NCBI RefSeq assembly: GCF_030815955.1
Contig: NZ_JAUSXK010000001.1
Span: 2,666,001 to 2,730,000 of the forward strand
Source: Microbacterium murale
GTDB taxonomy: Bacteria > Actinomycetota > Actinomycetes > Actinomycetales > Microbacteriaceae
Length of the DNA: 64,000 bases
Reading direction: 5' to 3'
Each line of letters opens with the position of its first letter. Positions within the stretch are counted from its first letter, which is position 1. A program made the translations under genes and the position numbers. This document shows, in pieces, positions 18,444 through 26,552 of the stretch. The notes under the pieces were generated by a model. The model ran no database searches. It had not been told where the DNA came from and saw only the letters and a program-made list of their open reading frames with translations.

Positions 18444-19591
18444 TGGACCGCCGCTGCCCACTTCTCGCCGAGCAGCGTGCCGGCGTTCGTCGACTGCTCC
18501 TCGGTCGGGACGACAGTCTCCTCAGGAACCTCGGGCAGGGCTGCCGCGAGGTCGGCGTCGATCGTGCCGGCCTCGGTCATGGCCTCCATGCGGGCCGGAC
18601 GCGCGCCGCCCTTGAGCCACAGGTTCTGCACGTCGTCGCTGTAGAGGAACTCCTGCCACAGACGGGCCGCCGCCGGGTTCGGGGCATCCTTGTTGATGGC
18701 CTGGTTGTAGTAGCCGGCATAGCCGACACCATCGAGCACGGCGACCTTCCAGTCGGGGTTGTCAGCGCCGGCCGCCGCGTTCAGGTAGTCCCAGTCGAAG
18801 ACGACAGGGGTTTCGCCACTGGTGATGGTCGCGGGCGTGACGTCGACCTTGAGGAAGTTGCCTGCCTTCTGCAGCTCACCGAAGAAGTCGATGCCTGGCT
18901 GGAAGTCGTCGAGCGTTCCATCGGACTGCACGGCCGCGAGACCGACCGCAGCGAACGCAGCGCCGGCCTGCGTCGGGTCGCCGTTGATCGCTACGGCACC
19001 CTTGTAGTCGGCGCCGAGCAGGTCATCGAGCGAGCCGGGCTCGTCGAACTTCGAGGAGTCGTAGCCGATCGACATGTATCCGCCGTAGTCGCCGACGAAC
19101 AGTCCGGTCGATTCCTTGAGTGCGTCGGGGATCTCGTCCCAGGTCTGCACCTGGTAGGGCGCGAACTGGTCGGTGCTGGAGAGCGCGACCGCGAGGCCGA
19201 GGTCGAAGACGTCCGGGGCGGTGTCGAGGCCTTCGTTCGTCTCAGCGGCGGTGATCTCCTCGGCGCTGGAGATGTCGGGCGATTGCTCGTTGATCGTGAT
19301 CTCGGGATACGTCTCGGCGAAAAGGTCGAGGATCTCGCCGTAGTTCGCCCAGTCACGGGGGAGGGCGATGACGTTCAGCTGGCCTTCGGCCTTGGCCGCC
19401 GCCTCGAGATCCTCGAACGAGCCGAAATCCTCGACCGACGTCGCGGTCGCGGCATCCGCACCGGTGTCGGATCCGTCGCCCGAGCCGTCTCCGGTGGCGG
19501 TGTCGGCGGCGCACGAAGTGAGAGCAAGCGCCGCGGTCGCGGCAAGGGCGATGCCGGCGACGAGTCGCGTGCGGCGGGGAATGGTGGCCAT
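18440..19591 (-). CDS. ABC transporter extracellular solute-binding lipoprotein (PotD-like)
   Basis: Binding protein of 383 residues with a twin-Arg-free signal peptide ending in the lipobox ALTSC (C27). An acidic G/D/T-rich linker precedes a family 1 binding domain: LNVIALPRDWANYGEILDLF, QSPDISSAEEI, FDWDYLNAAAG. The polyamine/phosphonate class is suggested, but ligand residues cannot be assigned. GAGAGGAT lies before the ATG. It is first of four genes; the substrate may relate to the downstream oxidoreductase fusion, which is inference only. Confidence 0.9.
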   Translation of the reverse strand: MATIPRRTRLVAGIALAATAALALTSCAADTATGDGSGDGSDTGADAATATSVEDFGSFEDLEAAAKAEGQLNVIALPRDWANYGEILDLFAETYPEITINEQSPDISSAEEITAAETNEGLDTAPDVFDLGLAVALSSTDQFAPYQVQTWDEIPDALKESTGLFVGDYGGYMSIGYDSSKFDEPGSLDDLLGADYKGAVAINGDPTQAGAAFAAVGLAAVQSDGTLDDFQPGIDFFGELQKAGNFLKVDVTPATITSGETPVVFDWDYLNAAAGADNPDWKVAVLDGVGYAGYYNQAINKDAPNPAAARLWQEFLYSDDVQNLWLKGGARPARMEAMTEAGTIDADLAAALPEVPEETVVPTEEQSTNAGTLLGEKWAAAVQ

Positions 19592-19738
19592 GGGTATCCT
19601 CTCGGTGCCCGGCCACGGGAACGGCCGGAATCGGGTTGCGAGAAGAACGTATTGGGCGCGGATGACGTACCGGCGCGGCTCCGGTGAACGAGAGGTGACC
19701 GGGCCGTGGCAGGCTTCCGTCAGCCGTCGAGCCCCGGG

Positions 19739-20245
19739 TCAGACCTTGTACTTGAAGCCGACGTGCGAGGCGGTGTATCCGAGGCGCTCGTAGAAGCGGT
19801 GCGCGTCGGTGCGGGCGGCGTCCGAGGTGAGTTGGATCATCGACGCGCTCAGCGCCGGTGCTGCGACCTCTGCCACCCAGTGCATCACCGCCGATCCGAT
19901 TCCGGACGAGCGCAGGTCGCTGCGCACTCGGACGGCCTCGACCAGTAGTCGCCGCGAGCCGCGGCGTGCCATCCCCGGGATCGAAGTGAGCTGCAGCGTG
20001 CCGACGACCGTGCCATCGAGCTCGGCGACGAGCAGATCATTCGATGGCTCGGAGAGGATCTCGGCCAGCGCCACGGCATAGGACGGGCGGTCTGCTTCGG
20101 ATGCCACGTCACCTCGTGCTGCGCTGATCGGGTCATCCGCGAGCAGCGCGATCAACGCGTCGGTGTCCGCCGGTGTCGCCCTGCGCAGAAGCGCGAGACC
20201 AGCGCGGGAGGCGAACGGGTGGGGCAGGGGCAGTGCGGCGAGCAT
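19739..20245 (-). CDS. GNAT-family N-acetyltransferase
   Basis: Acetyltransferase-fold protein of 168 residues. The fold begins at LLRRATPADTDALIALL. The acetyl-CoA motif A region is VEAVRVRSDLRSSGIGSAVMHWV, and the C-terminal AHRFYERLGYTASH is typical of GNAT enzymes. The substrate is unknown. It stands alone upstream of the Pot-like operon on the same strand, with a 147-base gap that holds no clear element. Confidence 0.88.
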   Translation of the reverse strand: MLAALPLPHPFASRAGLALLRRATPADTDALIALLADDPISAARGDVASEADRPSYAVALAEILSEPSNDLLVAELDGTVVGTLQLTSIPGMARRGSRRLLVEAVRVRSDLRSSGIGSAVMHWVAEVAAPALSASMIQLTSDAARTDAHRFYERLGYTASHVGFKYKV

Positions 20246-20304
20246 GCGTCCATTTTGTCAGGTTGCGGATATAGCGGTGTTGACAAGCTCCTGACCCCAC
20301 GGCC

Positions 20305-20685
20305 ATGGTGAGTGTCATGGATTCGAATCTTCTGTCTGAGCAGATCTTCTCGACGAGTTCCGTCGTTCTCAGCATCATCTACTACGTCATCTACGCGGTC
20401 ACGATGTGGAAGGTGTTCGTCAAGGCGGGCTACCCCGGCATCCTCGCGCTGATCCCGATCGTGAACTGGGTGTTCCTGGTGAAGATCGCGGGCATGTCGG
20501 GATGGTTCGCGCTGCTCTACCTGATCCCGATCGTGAACATCATCTTCGCGATCGTCGTCGCGATCAAGGAGGGGCGGAACTTCGGCAAGGGCGGCGTGTT
20601 CTCGTTCTTCCTGCTCTGGCTGTTCCCGTTCATCGGGCACCTCATCATCGGCTTCGGATCGGCGCAGTACAACAAGGTCACCTGA
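20305..20685 (+). CDS. small membrane protein, DUF5684-like
   Basis: Predicted membrane protein of 126 residues with about three hydrophobic segments and the repeated phrase IPIVN (LIPIVNWVFLVKIAGMSGW, then YLIPIVNIIFAIV). This is the pattern of the DUF5684 / signal-peptidase-I-associated family. Function is unknown. The ATG at 20305 or the in-frame ATG at 20317 (after GGTGAG) could be used. It is convergent with aspS across a large inverted-repeat element. Confidence 0.82.
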   Translation: MVSVMDSNLLSEQIFSTSSVVLSIIYYVIYAVTMWKVFVKAGYPGILALIPIVNWVFLVKIAGMSGWFALLYLIPIVNIIFAIVVAIKEGRNFGKGGVFSFFLLWLFPFIGHLIIGFGSAQYNKVT

Positions 20686-20693
20686 CCGGTCGC

Positions 20694-20771
20694 TGAGACC
20701 CCTGGGTAGCACCGAGACCCCCTGCTGTAGACGTGAACAGCAGGGGGTCTCGGCGATAAGGCGGGGTCTCG
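20694..20771. repeat. GAGACCCC inverted-repeat element, copy 1
   Basis: Two forward copies of (C)CGAGACCCC-type sequence (20694-20702 and 20712-20721) are followed by two inverted copies (20744-20753 and 20763-20771). The inner pair extends to a perfect 17-bp stem, CCGAGACCCCCTGCTGT against ACAGCAGGGGGTCTCGG, with an 8-base loop (20729-20736). It lies between convergent genes, so it could act as a bidirectional terminator. A related element with the same layout lies at 49091-49196. Confidence 0.85.
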
Positions 20772-20787
20772 ACGATCCGAGCGGACG

Positions 20788-22570
20788 TCAGGCTTCGTCG
20801 TCCTCCGGGACGAAGTCGACGCCGGCCTCTGCGCGCTGCGCATCGGTGATCGGCGCGGGGGCCGAGGTCAGCGGGTCGAAGCCGTTGCCGGTCTTCGGGA
20901 ATGCGATGACCTCGCGGATCGACTCGGTCTTGGTGAGGTGCTGCAGCACGCGATCCATGCCCAGTGCGATTCCGCCGTGCGGCGGGGCGCCGAACTTGAA
21001 CGCGTCGAGCAGGAAGCCGAACTGCTCATCAGCGACCTCGTCGCTGATGCCCATTACCTCGAACACGCGCTTCTGCACGTCTTCGCGGTGGATGCGGATC
21101 GACCCGCCACCGAGCTCCGAGCCGTTGCAGACGATGTCGTACGCGTAGGCGAGCGCCGAGCCTGGGTCGGTGTCGAACGTGTCGGCGAACTCCGGCTTCG
21201 GGCCGGTGAAGGCGTGGTGCACAGCCGTCCACGCACCGGCTCCGACAGCGACGTCTCCGGATGCCACGGCATCCGCCGCAGGCTCGAACATCGGGGCGTC
21301 GACCACCCAGGTGAATGCGAAGACGTCAGGGTCGAGCAGGCCGAGCCGGCGTCCGATCTCCACGCGGGCAGCTCCCAGCAGGGCGCGGCCGTCCTTTGCG
21401 GATCCGGCGGCGAAGAACACGCAGTCGCCCGCGGCAGCGCCCACGAGGTCGGCGAGGCCGGCCTTCTCGGCATCCGACAGGTTCTTGGCGACGGGGCCGC
21501 CGAGCGAGCCGTCCTCGTTGAAGAGCACGTACGCGAGACCGCGAGCACCGCGCTGCTTCGCCCAGTCCTGCCAGGCGTCGAGCTGCTTGCGCGGCTGCGA
21601 TGCACCGCCGGGCATGAGTACAGCACCGACGTAGTCGGACTGGAACACGCGGAACGTGGTGTCCTTGAAGTAGTCTGTCGCCTCGACGAGCTCGAGACCG
21701 AAGCGCAGATCGGGCTTGTCCGAGCCGTACTTCGCCATCGCGTCGGCGTAGGTGATGCGGGGCAGCGGAGTCTGCACCTCGACGCCGATGGTCGCCCACA
21801 TCGCCGGGATGAGCGCTTCCATCAGCTCGATGACGTCTTCCTGGTCGACGAAGCTCATCTCGATGTCGAGCTGCGTGAACTCCGGCTGCCGGTCGGCCCG
21901 GAAGTCCTCATCGCGGTAGCAGCGGGCCATCTGGTAGTACTTCTCCACGCCGCCGACCATGAGTAGCTGCTTGAACAGCTGCGGGCTCTGCGGAAAGGGC
22001 GTACCAGCTGCCGGGGTGCAGGCGTGCAGGCACGACGAAGTCGCGGGCGCCCTCCGGAGTGGAGCGCGTCAGCGTCGGCGTCTCGACTTCGAGGAAGTCA
22101 CGCGTGTGCAGCACATCGCGGATCGCCTTGTTCACGTCGGAACGCAGGCGAAGAGCGGATGCCGAGGACGGACGCCGCAGGTCGAGGTAACGGTGCTTGA
22201 ATCGCACATCCTCACCGATCGTGTCGCTGTCGCCGAGACCGGTGGACACCTGGAAGGGGAGGGGAGCGGACTCGTTGAGCACCTCGACCTCGGTCGCGAT
22301 GACCTCGATGTCGCCGGTGGGCAGGTTCGGGTTCTCGTTGCCGGTCGGTCGGGCGGAAACCGTACCCGTCACCTTCAATACGAACTCGCTGCGCAGCGGG
22401 TGCGCAGTCTCCTCGTCGCGGATGACCACCTGGGCGATGCCTGACGCATCGCGGAGATCGATGAACGCGACGCCTCCGTGATCACGACGACGATCGACCC
22501 AACCCGTGAGGGTGACGGTCTGACCGATGTTCTCGGCTCGCAAAGAGCCGGTCGTGTGAGTGCGAAGCAC
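20788..22570 (-). CDS. aspS: aspartyl-tRNA synthetase, frameshifted
   Basis: Charges tRNA-Asp and is essential. The N-terminal frame holds the OB-fold anticodon domain ([20 protein letters not shown]) and class II motif 1 ([20 protein letters not shown]). The other frame holds motif 2 ([19 protein letters not shown]), the bacterial insertion domain and motif 3 ([13 protein letters not shown]). The frames meet at AAA, 21994-21996. Dropping one base there turns the junction into [15 protein letters not shown] and gives 593 residues, the normal length. Because the gene is essential, a base-calling error is more likely than a real mutation. GTG start with GGAGG upstream. Confidence 0.93.
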
Positions 22571-22659
22571 GGAAGATTCCTCCAGTTCAGAAAAGGGAAC
22601 TCCGCCATTCTACGTGGGTGCTCGCGGACGCTCGCGGCCGGCTTCCCTAGACTGTGGGC

Positions 22660-23289
22660 ATGCCCGCCGAACGTCTCCATCTGGTCCGCCACGGCGAAGT
22701 GCACAACCCCCAACGGGTGCTCTACGGCCGGCTGCCGCACTATCGGCTGAGCGATGACGGACGGCGCATGGCGCAGGATGCCGCCGAGTACGTCGCCGGG
22801 CTCGGCCGCACGGTGACCTCGTTGCACTGTTCTCCGCTGCAGCGCGCCAGGGAGTCGGCTGAGCCGTTCGCCGCGATCTTCGGGCTGGATCCGATCATCG
22901 ACGAACGGGTGATCGAACCCACGAACGTGTTCGAGGGCACGCGCATGAGCCGGTCGCTGCGCGATCCGCGCAACTGGTGGCATCTGCGCCGCCCATCCGT
23001 GCCGAGCTGGGGCGAGCCATACGCATCGATCGCCGCTCGAATGGAAGAGGCCATGAACAGCGCCTGGCGTGAGGCCGACGACGGCGATGCCGTAATCGTG
23101 TCGCATCAGGCGCCGATCTGGATCGCGCACCTGCGCGTCGCGGGCCTGCCGCTTCGGCATGACCCTCGCACGCGCCGCTGCGCGTTGTCGAGCGTGACGT
23201 CGTTCGAGCATGTCGGTGACGTCTGGCGCGAGGTCGACTACGCGGAGCCGGCAGCGACCGGAGATGCGGTCGACGTCGGGGCCGTCTGA
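22660..23289 (+). CDS. histidine phosphatase family protein
   Basis: Phosphoglycerate-mutase-fold phosphatase of 209 residues. The catalytic RHG triad is at the N-terminus (LHLVRHGEVHNP), with the second arginine in SPLQRARESAEPF, an acidic residue in the lid region and the second histidine in VIVSHQAPIW. The substrate is unknown. The ATG at 22660 has TAGACT six bases upstream (22648-22653), another leaderless start. It is divergent from aspS. Confidence 0.92.
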   Translation: MPAERLHLVRHGEVHNPQRVLYGRLPHYRLSDDGRRMAQDAAEYVAGLGRTVTSLHCSPLQRARESAEPFAAIFGLDPIIDERVIEPTNVFEGTRMSRSLRDPRNWWHLRRPSVPSWGEPYASIAARMEEAMNSAWREADDGDAVIVSHQAPIWIAHLRVAGLPLRHDPRTRRCALSSVTSFEHVGDVWREVDYAEPAATGDAVDVGAV

Positions 23290-23428
23290 GCACTGTTCCT
23301 TCTCGCTCGACTTGTCTGCCGGACACGTCGCACGGCCAGTACCGGCGCGTTAGGCTCCGGTGGGGTGTTCGGCAGCCACCTACTCGCGTGTCGGACGGGC
23401 CTCGAGTCGAAATCGTTGAGCTGCCTAT

Positions 23429-23438
23429 AACGATCGTT
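23429..23438. repeat. AACGATCGTT palindrome, copy 1 of 4
   Basis: Ten-base palindrome 58 bases before the HAD gene. Similar sites at 24188, 24236 and 25029 surround the HAD and GrpB genes; each is followed by a short G-rich stretch. None was noticed elsewhere in the window. Confidence 0.7.
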
Positions 23439-23495
23439 TCCGGTGACTCACATCACCGGGGTAGTGCGCGGTACACAGTTGACTAAGCTCGCCGC

Positions 23496-24137
23496 GTGCC
23501 CCTTGCTGTCTTTGACCTGGACGGAACGCTCGTCGATCAGGCGAGCGCGGCACGGTCGTGGGCCGGTGAATTTGTCGCGCGGTGGGGTCTGCCAGTCAAA
23601 GCCTCGGACCTCGTCGCCGCCGCACTGACTGAGCGTGTTTCGAAGCAACTGGTCTTCGACCGCATCGTCGAAGAGTGGTCGCTTCCGTTATCCGGGGCGG
23701 AGATTTGGGCAGCGTATAGGACCCGTATGCCGCAGCTCGTGCAATGCGCCTCCGAAGACAAGGAGGCGCTTACCGAGCTTCGAGCTGCTGGCTGGAGCGT
23801 GGGCATCGCAACCAACGGAATGCCCGACAATCAAGAGGGCAAGATTCGCGCAACCGGACTCGCAGAACTGATCGATGGATGGGTCATTTCGGGAGAAGTA
23901 GGAATCCGTAAGCCGGACCCGCGGATCTTCGGCGTCTTGGCACAGCGCCTCTGTTGTGCGCTCGACGGCTGGATGGTCGGCGACAGCCTCGAGCATGACG
24001 TCATGGGTGGGATGGCAGCTGGGCTGCAAACAGCCTGGATCGCTCCACTCAACGCGCCCGTCCCAGCCGGAAGCGCACGGTTCGATATTCGTCAAACGAG
24101 CGTCGCTGAGGCCGTAGGAGCAATCCTCACGATTTAG
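23496..24137 (+). CDS. HAD-family hydrolase
   Basis: Haloacid-dehalogenase-type phosphatase of 213 residues. Motif I is DLDGTLVD (nucleophile D7), motif II is IATNG, the motif III lysine lies in RKPDPRIF, and motif IV is VGDSLEHDV. The helical cap lies between motifs I and II. The substrate is unknown. The GTG start has TAAGCT six bases upstream. Codon use differs from the neighbours (TTT, CTT, ATT and a TTA at 23688-23690), and the gene is bracketed by AACGATCGTT palindromes, suggesting acquisition by transfer. Confidence 0.9.
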   Translation: MPLAVFDLDGTLVDQASAARSWAGEFVARWGLPVKASDLVAAALTERVSKQLVFDRIVEEWSLPLSGAEIWAAYRTRMPQLVQCASEDKEALTELRAAGWSVGIATNGMPDNQEGKIRATGLAELIDGWVISGEVGIRKPDPRIFGVLAQRLCCALDGWMVGDSLEHDVMGGMAAGLQTAWIAPLNAPVPAGSARFDIRQTSVAEAVGAILTI

Positions 24138-24187
24138 CCACGTGGATCCGCGACCCGGCCGCGATCCTCCGCTTTCTGCCAGTTACG

Positions 24188-24195
24188 ACGATCGT
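24188..24195. repeat. ACGATCGT palindrome, copy 2 of 4
   Basis: Eight-base core in the 155-base gap between the HAD and GrpB genes, followed by TTGCGG. A shorter match than the other three copies. Confidence 0.5.
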
Positions 24196-24235
24196 TTGCG
24201 GCAGCCGTTCCCAGCCCATACCTGGCCCTCGCTGG

Positions 24236-24245
24236 AACGATCGTT
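24236..24245. repeat. AACGATCGTT palindrome, copy 3 of 4
   Basis: Same ten-base palindrome as copy 1, 48 bases before the GrpB ATG and followed by AGTGG. Confidence 0.7.
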
Positions 24246-24292
24246 AGTGGCGGGATTGCCGGCACCCTCACTGCTTGTGCGATGGTTGCGAC

Positions 24293-24913
24293 ATGACGAC
24301 GCACCCTCTGTGGCGACCCTTCAACCCTGGCGCGAATGCCGCCCGGCAGGGAGAGCGAGTTGCATCACGTCAGACAACGCCCGGTGCCGTGCGGGCGCAC
24401 GACGAAAGCTGGCGCGAGCGGTTCGAGGAGATCAACCGTGTGCTCACGGAGTCAATCGGAGATCTCGCTCTGTCGATCCGCCATGTCGGCTCGACGGCGG
24501 TGCCTGGCCTCGCGGCGAAACCTGTCATCGATGTCGACTTGACCGTCCGAGACGTCGAGTTAGAACACAGCTACATGCCGCAGTTAGAGGCCGCAGGGTT
24601 TCGCCTCATCTTCCGTGATGTGATGAGCGGCGACCCTCACCGACAACTCACGTTCGCGATACCCAATACCAACCTTCACGTCTGGAGCCCGGGCGCAATC
24701 GAGCCGCAACGGCACCTGGTCTTCACGGACTGGCTCAGGACGAACTCACGCGACCGGGAGCGATACAACGCTGCGAAGGCCGCCGCGTCAACAGCTGACG
24801 GAACTGCGCGCTACAACGATCTGAAAGCAGCCGTCGTGTACGACATCTATGAGCGAGCCTTCATCGCTGACCCATCGCACGACCACGACCCGCACCCGAG
24901 AGACCTGGCCTAA
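24293..24913 (+). CDS. GrpB-family protein (nucleotidyltransferase-like fold)
   Basis: UPF0157/GrpB protein of 206 residues. The hallmark HVGSTAVPGLAAKPVIDVDL, which resembles a nucleotidyltransferase metal-binding motif, is followed by a long alpha/beta region and the tail YNDLKAAVVYDIYERAF. About 30 extra N-terminal residues precede the domain. Function is unknown; the family is often found as stand-alone enzymes of unclear substrate. It contains two TTA codons (24560-24562, 24584-24586), rare in such DNA, and sits between palindromes 3 and 4. Confidence 0.88.
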   Translation: MTTHPLWRPFNPGANAARQGERVASRQTTPGAVRAHDESWRERFEEINRVLTESIGDLALSIRHVGSTAVPGLAAKPVIDVDLTVRDVELEHSYMPQLEAAGFRLIFRDVMSGDPHRQLTFAIPNTNLHVWSPGAIEPQRHLVFTDWLRTNSRDRERYNAAKAAASTADGTARYNDLKAAVVYDIYERAFIADPSHDHDPHPRDLA

Positions 24914-25028
24914 TCGCTCTGTCGGTTTCGGGGATTCCCAGTACGGGCACCGAAACTGTTTGCCGGAAGGCTGTTCTGGGGAGCCTTTGCGGCGGTACCT
25001 GGCAAGCGTGCAGCTTGACCGCGCCGAA

Positions 25029-25038
25029 AACGATCGTT
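25029..25038. repeat. AACGATCGTT palindrome, copy 4 of 4
   Basis: Palindrome 116 bases after the GrpB stop; here it extends to AAACGATCGTTT. It touches the stop codon of the small membrane ORF on the minus strand. Confidence 0.7.
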
Positions 25039-25166
25039 TAGGGCAGGCGAGTCGGTGCGGGATCAGCGGCGGCGGCGCGCCGCTTGCGCTGGCTCGGCAG
25101 GAACTCGAGGACCAGCGGCACGATGATCCCGAGAGCGCAGAAGATGGCGAGAATCGGCGTGCTCAT
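25038..25166 (-). CDS. putative 42-residue single-pass membrane protein
   Basis: A short reading frame too small for most gene finders: MSTPILAIFCALGIIVPLVL followed by EFLPSQRKRRAAADPAP. One hydrophobic helix (residues 4-23) followed by a positively charged cytoplasmic stretch gives a plausible N-out/C-in topology, but the Shine-Dalgarno is weak. It is not recognised. If real it could be a small regulatory or structural membrane peptide; it could also be chance. Confidence 0.4.
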   Translation of the reverse strand: MSTPILAIFCALGIIVPLVLEFLPSQRKRRAAAADPAPTRLP

Positions 25167-25270
25167 GCAACAGATCGTCCCATGGATAAGGCGTCACGGC
25201 TAGGCGCCCCCTACCAGGGAGGCACTCGACTCGATACCCACGTGTGATGTGGAACCCCGAATGGTGCTCG

Positions 25271-25276
25271 TAGTCT
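25271..25276 (+). promoter_or_regulatory. candidate -10 box of the desaturase gene
   Basis: TAGTCT about eight bases before a strong hairpin. A transcript starting near 25283 would begin almost directly with that hairpin. Confidence 0.4.
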
Positions 25277-25284
25277 CCTGACAC

Positions 25285-25317
25285 GGCCGGAAGCGCAGGC
25301 CGCCTGCGTATCCGGCC
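25285..25317 (+). promoter_or_regulatory. 5' leader hairpin abutting the desaturase ribosome binding site
   Basis: GGCCGGA/TCCGGCC plus an inner GCGCAGG/CCTGCGT stem, about 14 pairs with one mismatch and a three-base loop. It ends one base before AGAGGAG. It may stabilise the mRNA 5' end or tune ribosome access. Confidence 0.5.
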
Positions 25318-25330
25318 AGAGGAGATTCTC

Positions 25331-26431
25331 ATGACCATCGTCGCCGATTCCCGGCTCGGTCCTGTCCGGCAGACCTATGCGCGCAGTGACGAGTTCCCGC
25401 CCGTCGCCCGCGCTTATACGCAGATCTCGCAACGCGTGCGCGACGCCGGACTGCTGCGCCGCACTCCGCGGTTCTACCTGCTGGTAGGCGCCAGCCTGGC
25501 GTTCGCGTTCGCAGGGCTCGTCGCCGGGTCTCTTCTGCTCGGCGACAGCTGGTTCCAATTGCTGATCGCGGCCGCGATGGGCATCGTCGCCACCCAGGTC
25601 GCGTTCCTTGCGCACGAGGCTGCGCATCGCACGATCCTGGAGACAGGTCCCGCAAACGATCGGCTCGCACGCGTCCTCGCCGGGCTCGTCGGGTTGAGCT
25701 ATTCCTGGTGGGATTCCAAGCACAGCCGCCACCATGCCAACCCGAACCGTGTCGGTCGTGATCCTGACATCGAGGTCGACACGATCTCGTTCCTCGACAC
25801 CGATGCCGCAGAGGCGCGTGGCCTGCGTCGCTGGATCACCCGCAGGCAAGGATGGCTGTTCTTCCCCTTGCTGACGCTCGAGGGCATCAACCTGCATTAC
25901 CTCAGCCTGCGGCACCTCGTCTCACGCGGGCCCGTCAAGAATCGCGCACCGGAGCTCGCATTCCTCCTGGTCCGACACGCGATCGTGCTCGGTGCCGTGT
26001 TCTGGATGCTGCCTGTCGGTGTGGCGTTCGCATTCATCGGCGTGCAGTTGGCCGTCTTCGGCCTCTACATGGGGGCATCATTCGCACCGAACCACAAGGG
26101 CATGCCGGTGGTGGCGCCGGAAGCGAGACTCGACTTCTTCACCAAGCAGGTGCGCACCTCGCGGAACATCTCAGGAGGCTGGCGGGCGACCTGGCTGATG
26201 GGTGGTCTGAACTACCAGATCGAGCATCATCTCTTCCCCTCCATGCCTCGTCCGCACCTCGCTGCGGCACGCGAGATCGTCCGGGAGTACTGTGCGGCCA
26301 ACGACGTTCCGTACACCGAGACGACGCTGCGGCGCTCGTACGGGATCGTGATCGCGTACCTCAATCGCGTAGGTCTCGCCGCCAGGGACCCGTTCGAATG
26401 CCCGGCGGTCGTGCAATATCGGCGGACATGA
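25331..26431 (+). CDS. fatty acid desaturase
   Basis: Membrane-bound acyl-lipid or acyl-CoA desaturase of 366 residues. All three histidine boxes of the diiron site are present: HEAAH (95-99), HSRHH (131-135) and QIEHH near residue 300, with hydrophobic segments between them. Q in the third box is typical of front-end or actinobacterial desaturases without a cytochrome b5 domain. It probably adjusts membrane fluidity, for example in cold. The ATG follows AGAGGAG. Confidence 0.93.
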   Translation: MTIVADSRLGPVRQTYARSDEFPPVARAYTQISQRVRDAGLLRRTPRFYLLVGASLAFAFAGLVAGSLLLGDSWFQLLIAAAMGIVATQVAFLAHEAAHRTILETGPANDRLARVLAGLVGLSYSWWDSKHSRHHANPNRVGRDPDIEVDTISFLDTDAAEARGLRRWITRRQGWLFFPLLTLEGINLHYLSLRHLVSRGPVKNRAPELAFLLVRHAIVLGAVFWMLPVGVAFAFIGVQLAVFGLYMGASFAPNHKGMPVVAPEARLDFFTKQVRTSRNISGGWRATWLMGGLNYQIEHHLFPSMPRPHLAAAREIVREYCAANDVPYTETTLRRSYGIVIAYLNRVGLAARDPFECPAVVQYRRT

Positions 26432-26552
26432 CGTCTGCATCCCCAGTACCTCCGAAACCGCGAGGAAACGGCACCTCCGATGGACGCGCAGGAGCCGGTG
26501 GTCGTCCTAATGTCGAGTCAAGAAGTTGAACACTATGAAAAGGACGTGGACG

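Noticed and set aside
23429..25038. Integron-like gene cassettes with attC sites
   Set aside because: The AACGATCGTT sites lack the GTTRRRY/RYYYAAC core pairs and long imperfect stems of attC, and no integrase gene is present in the window.
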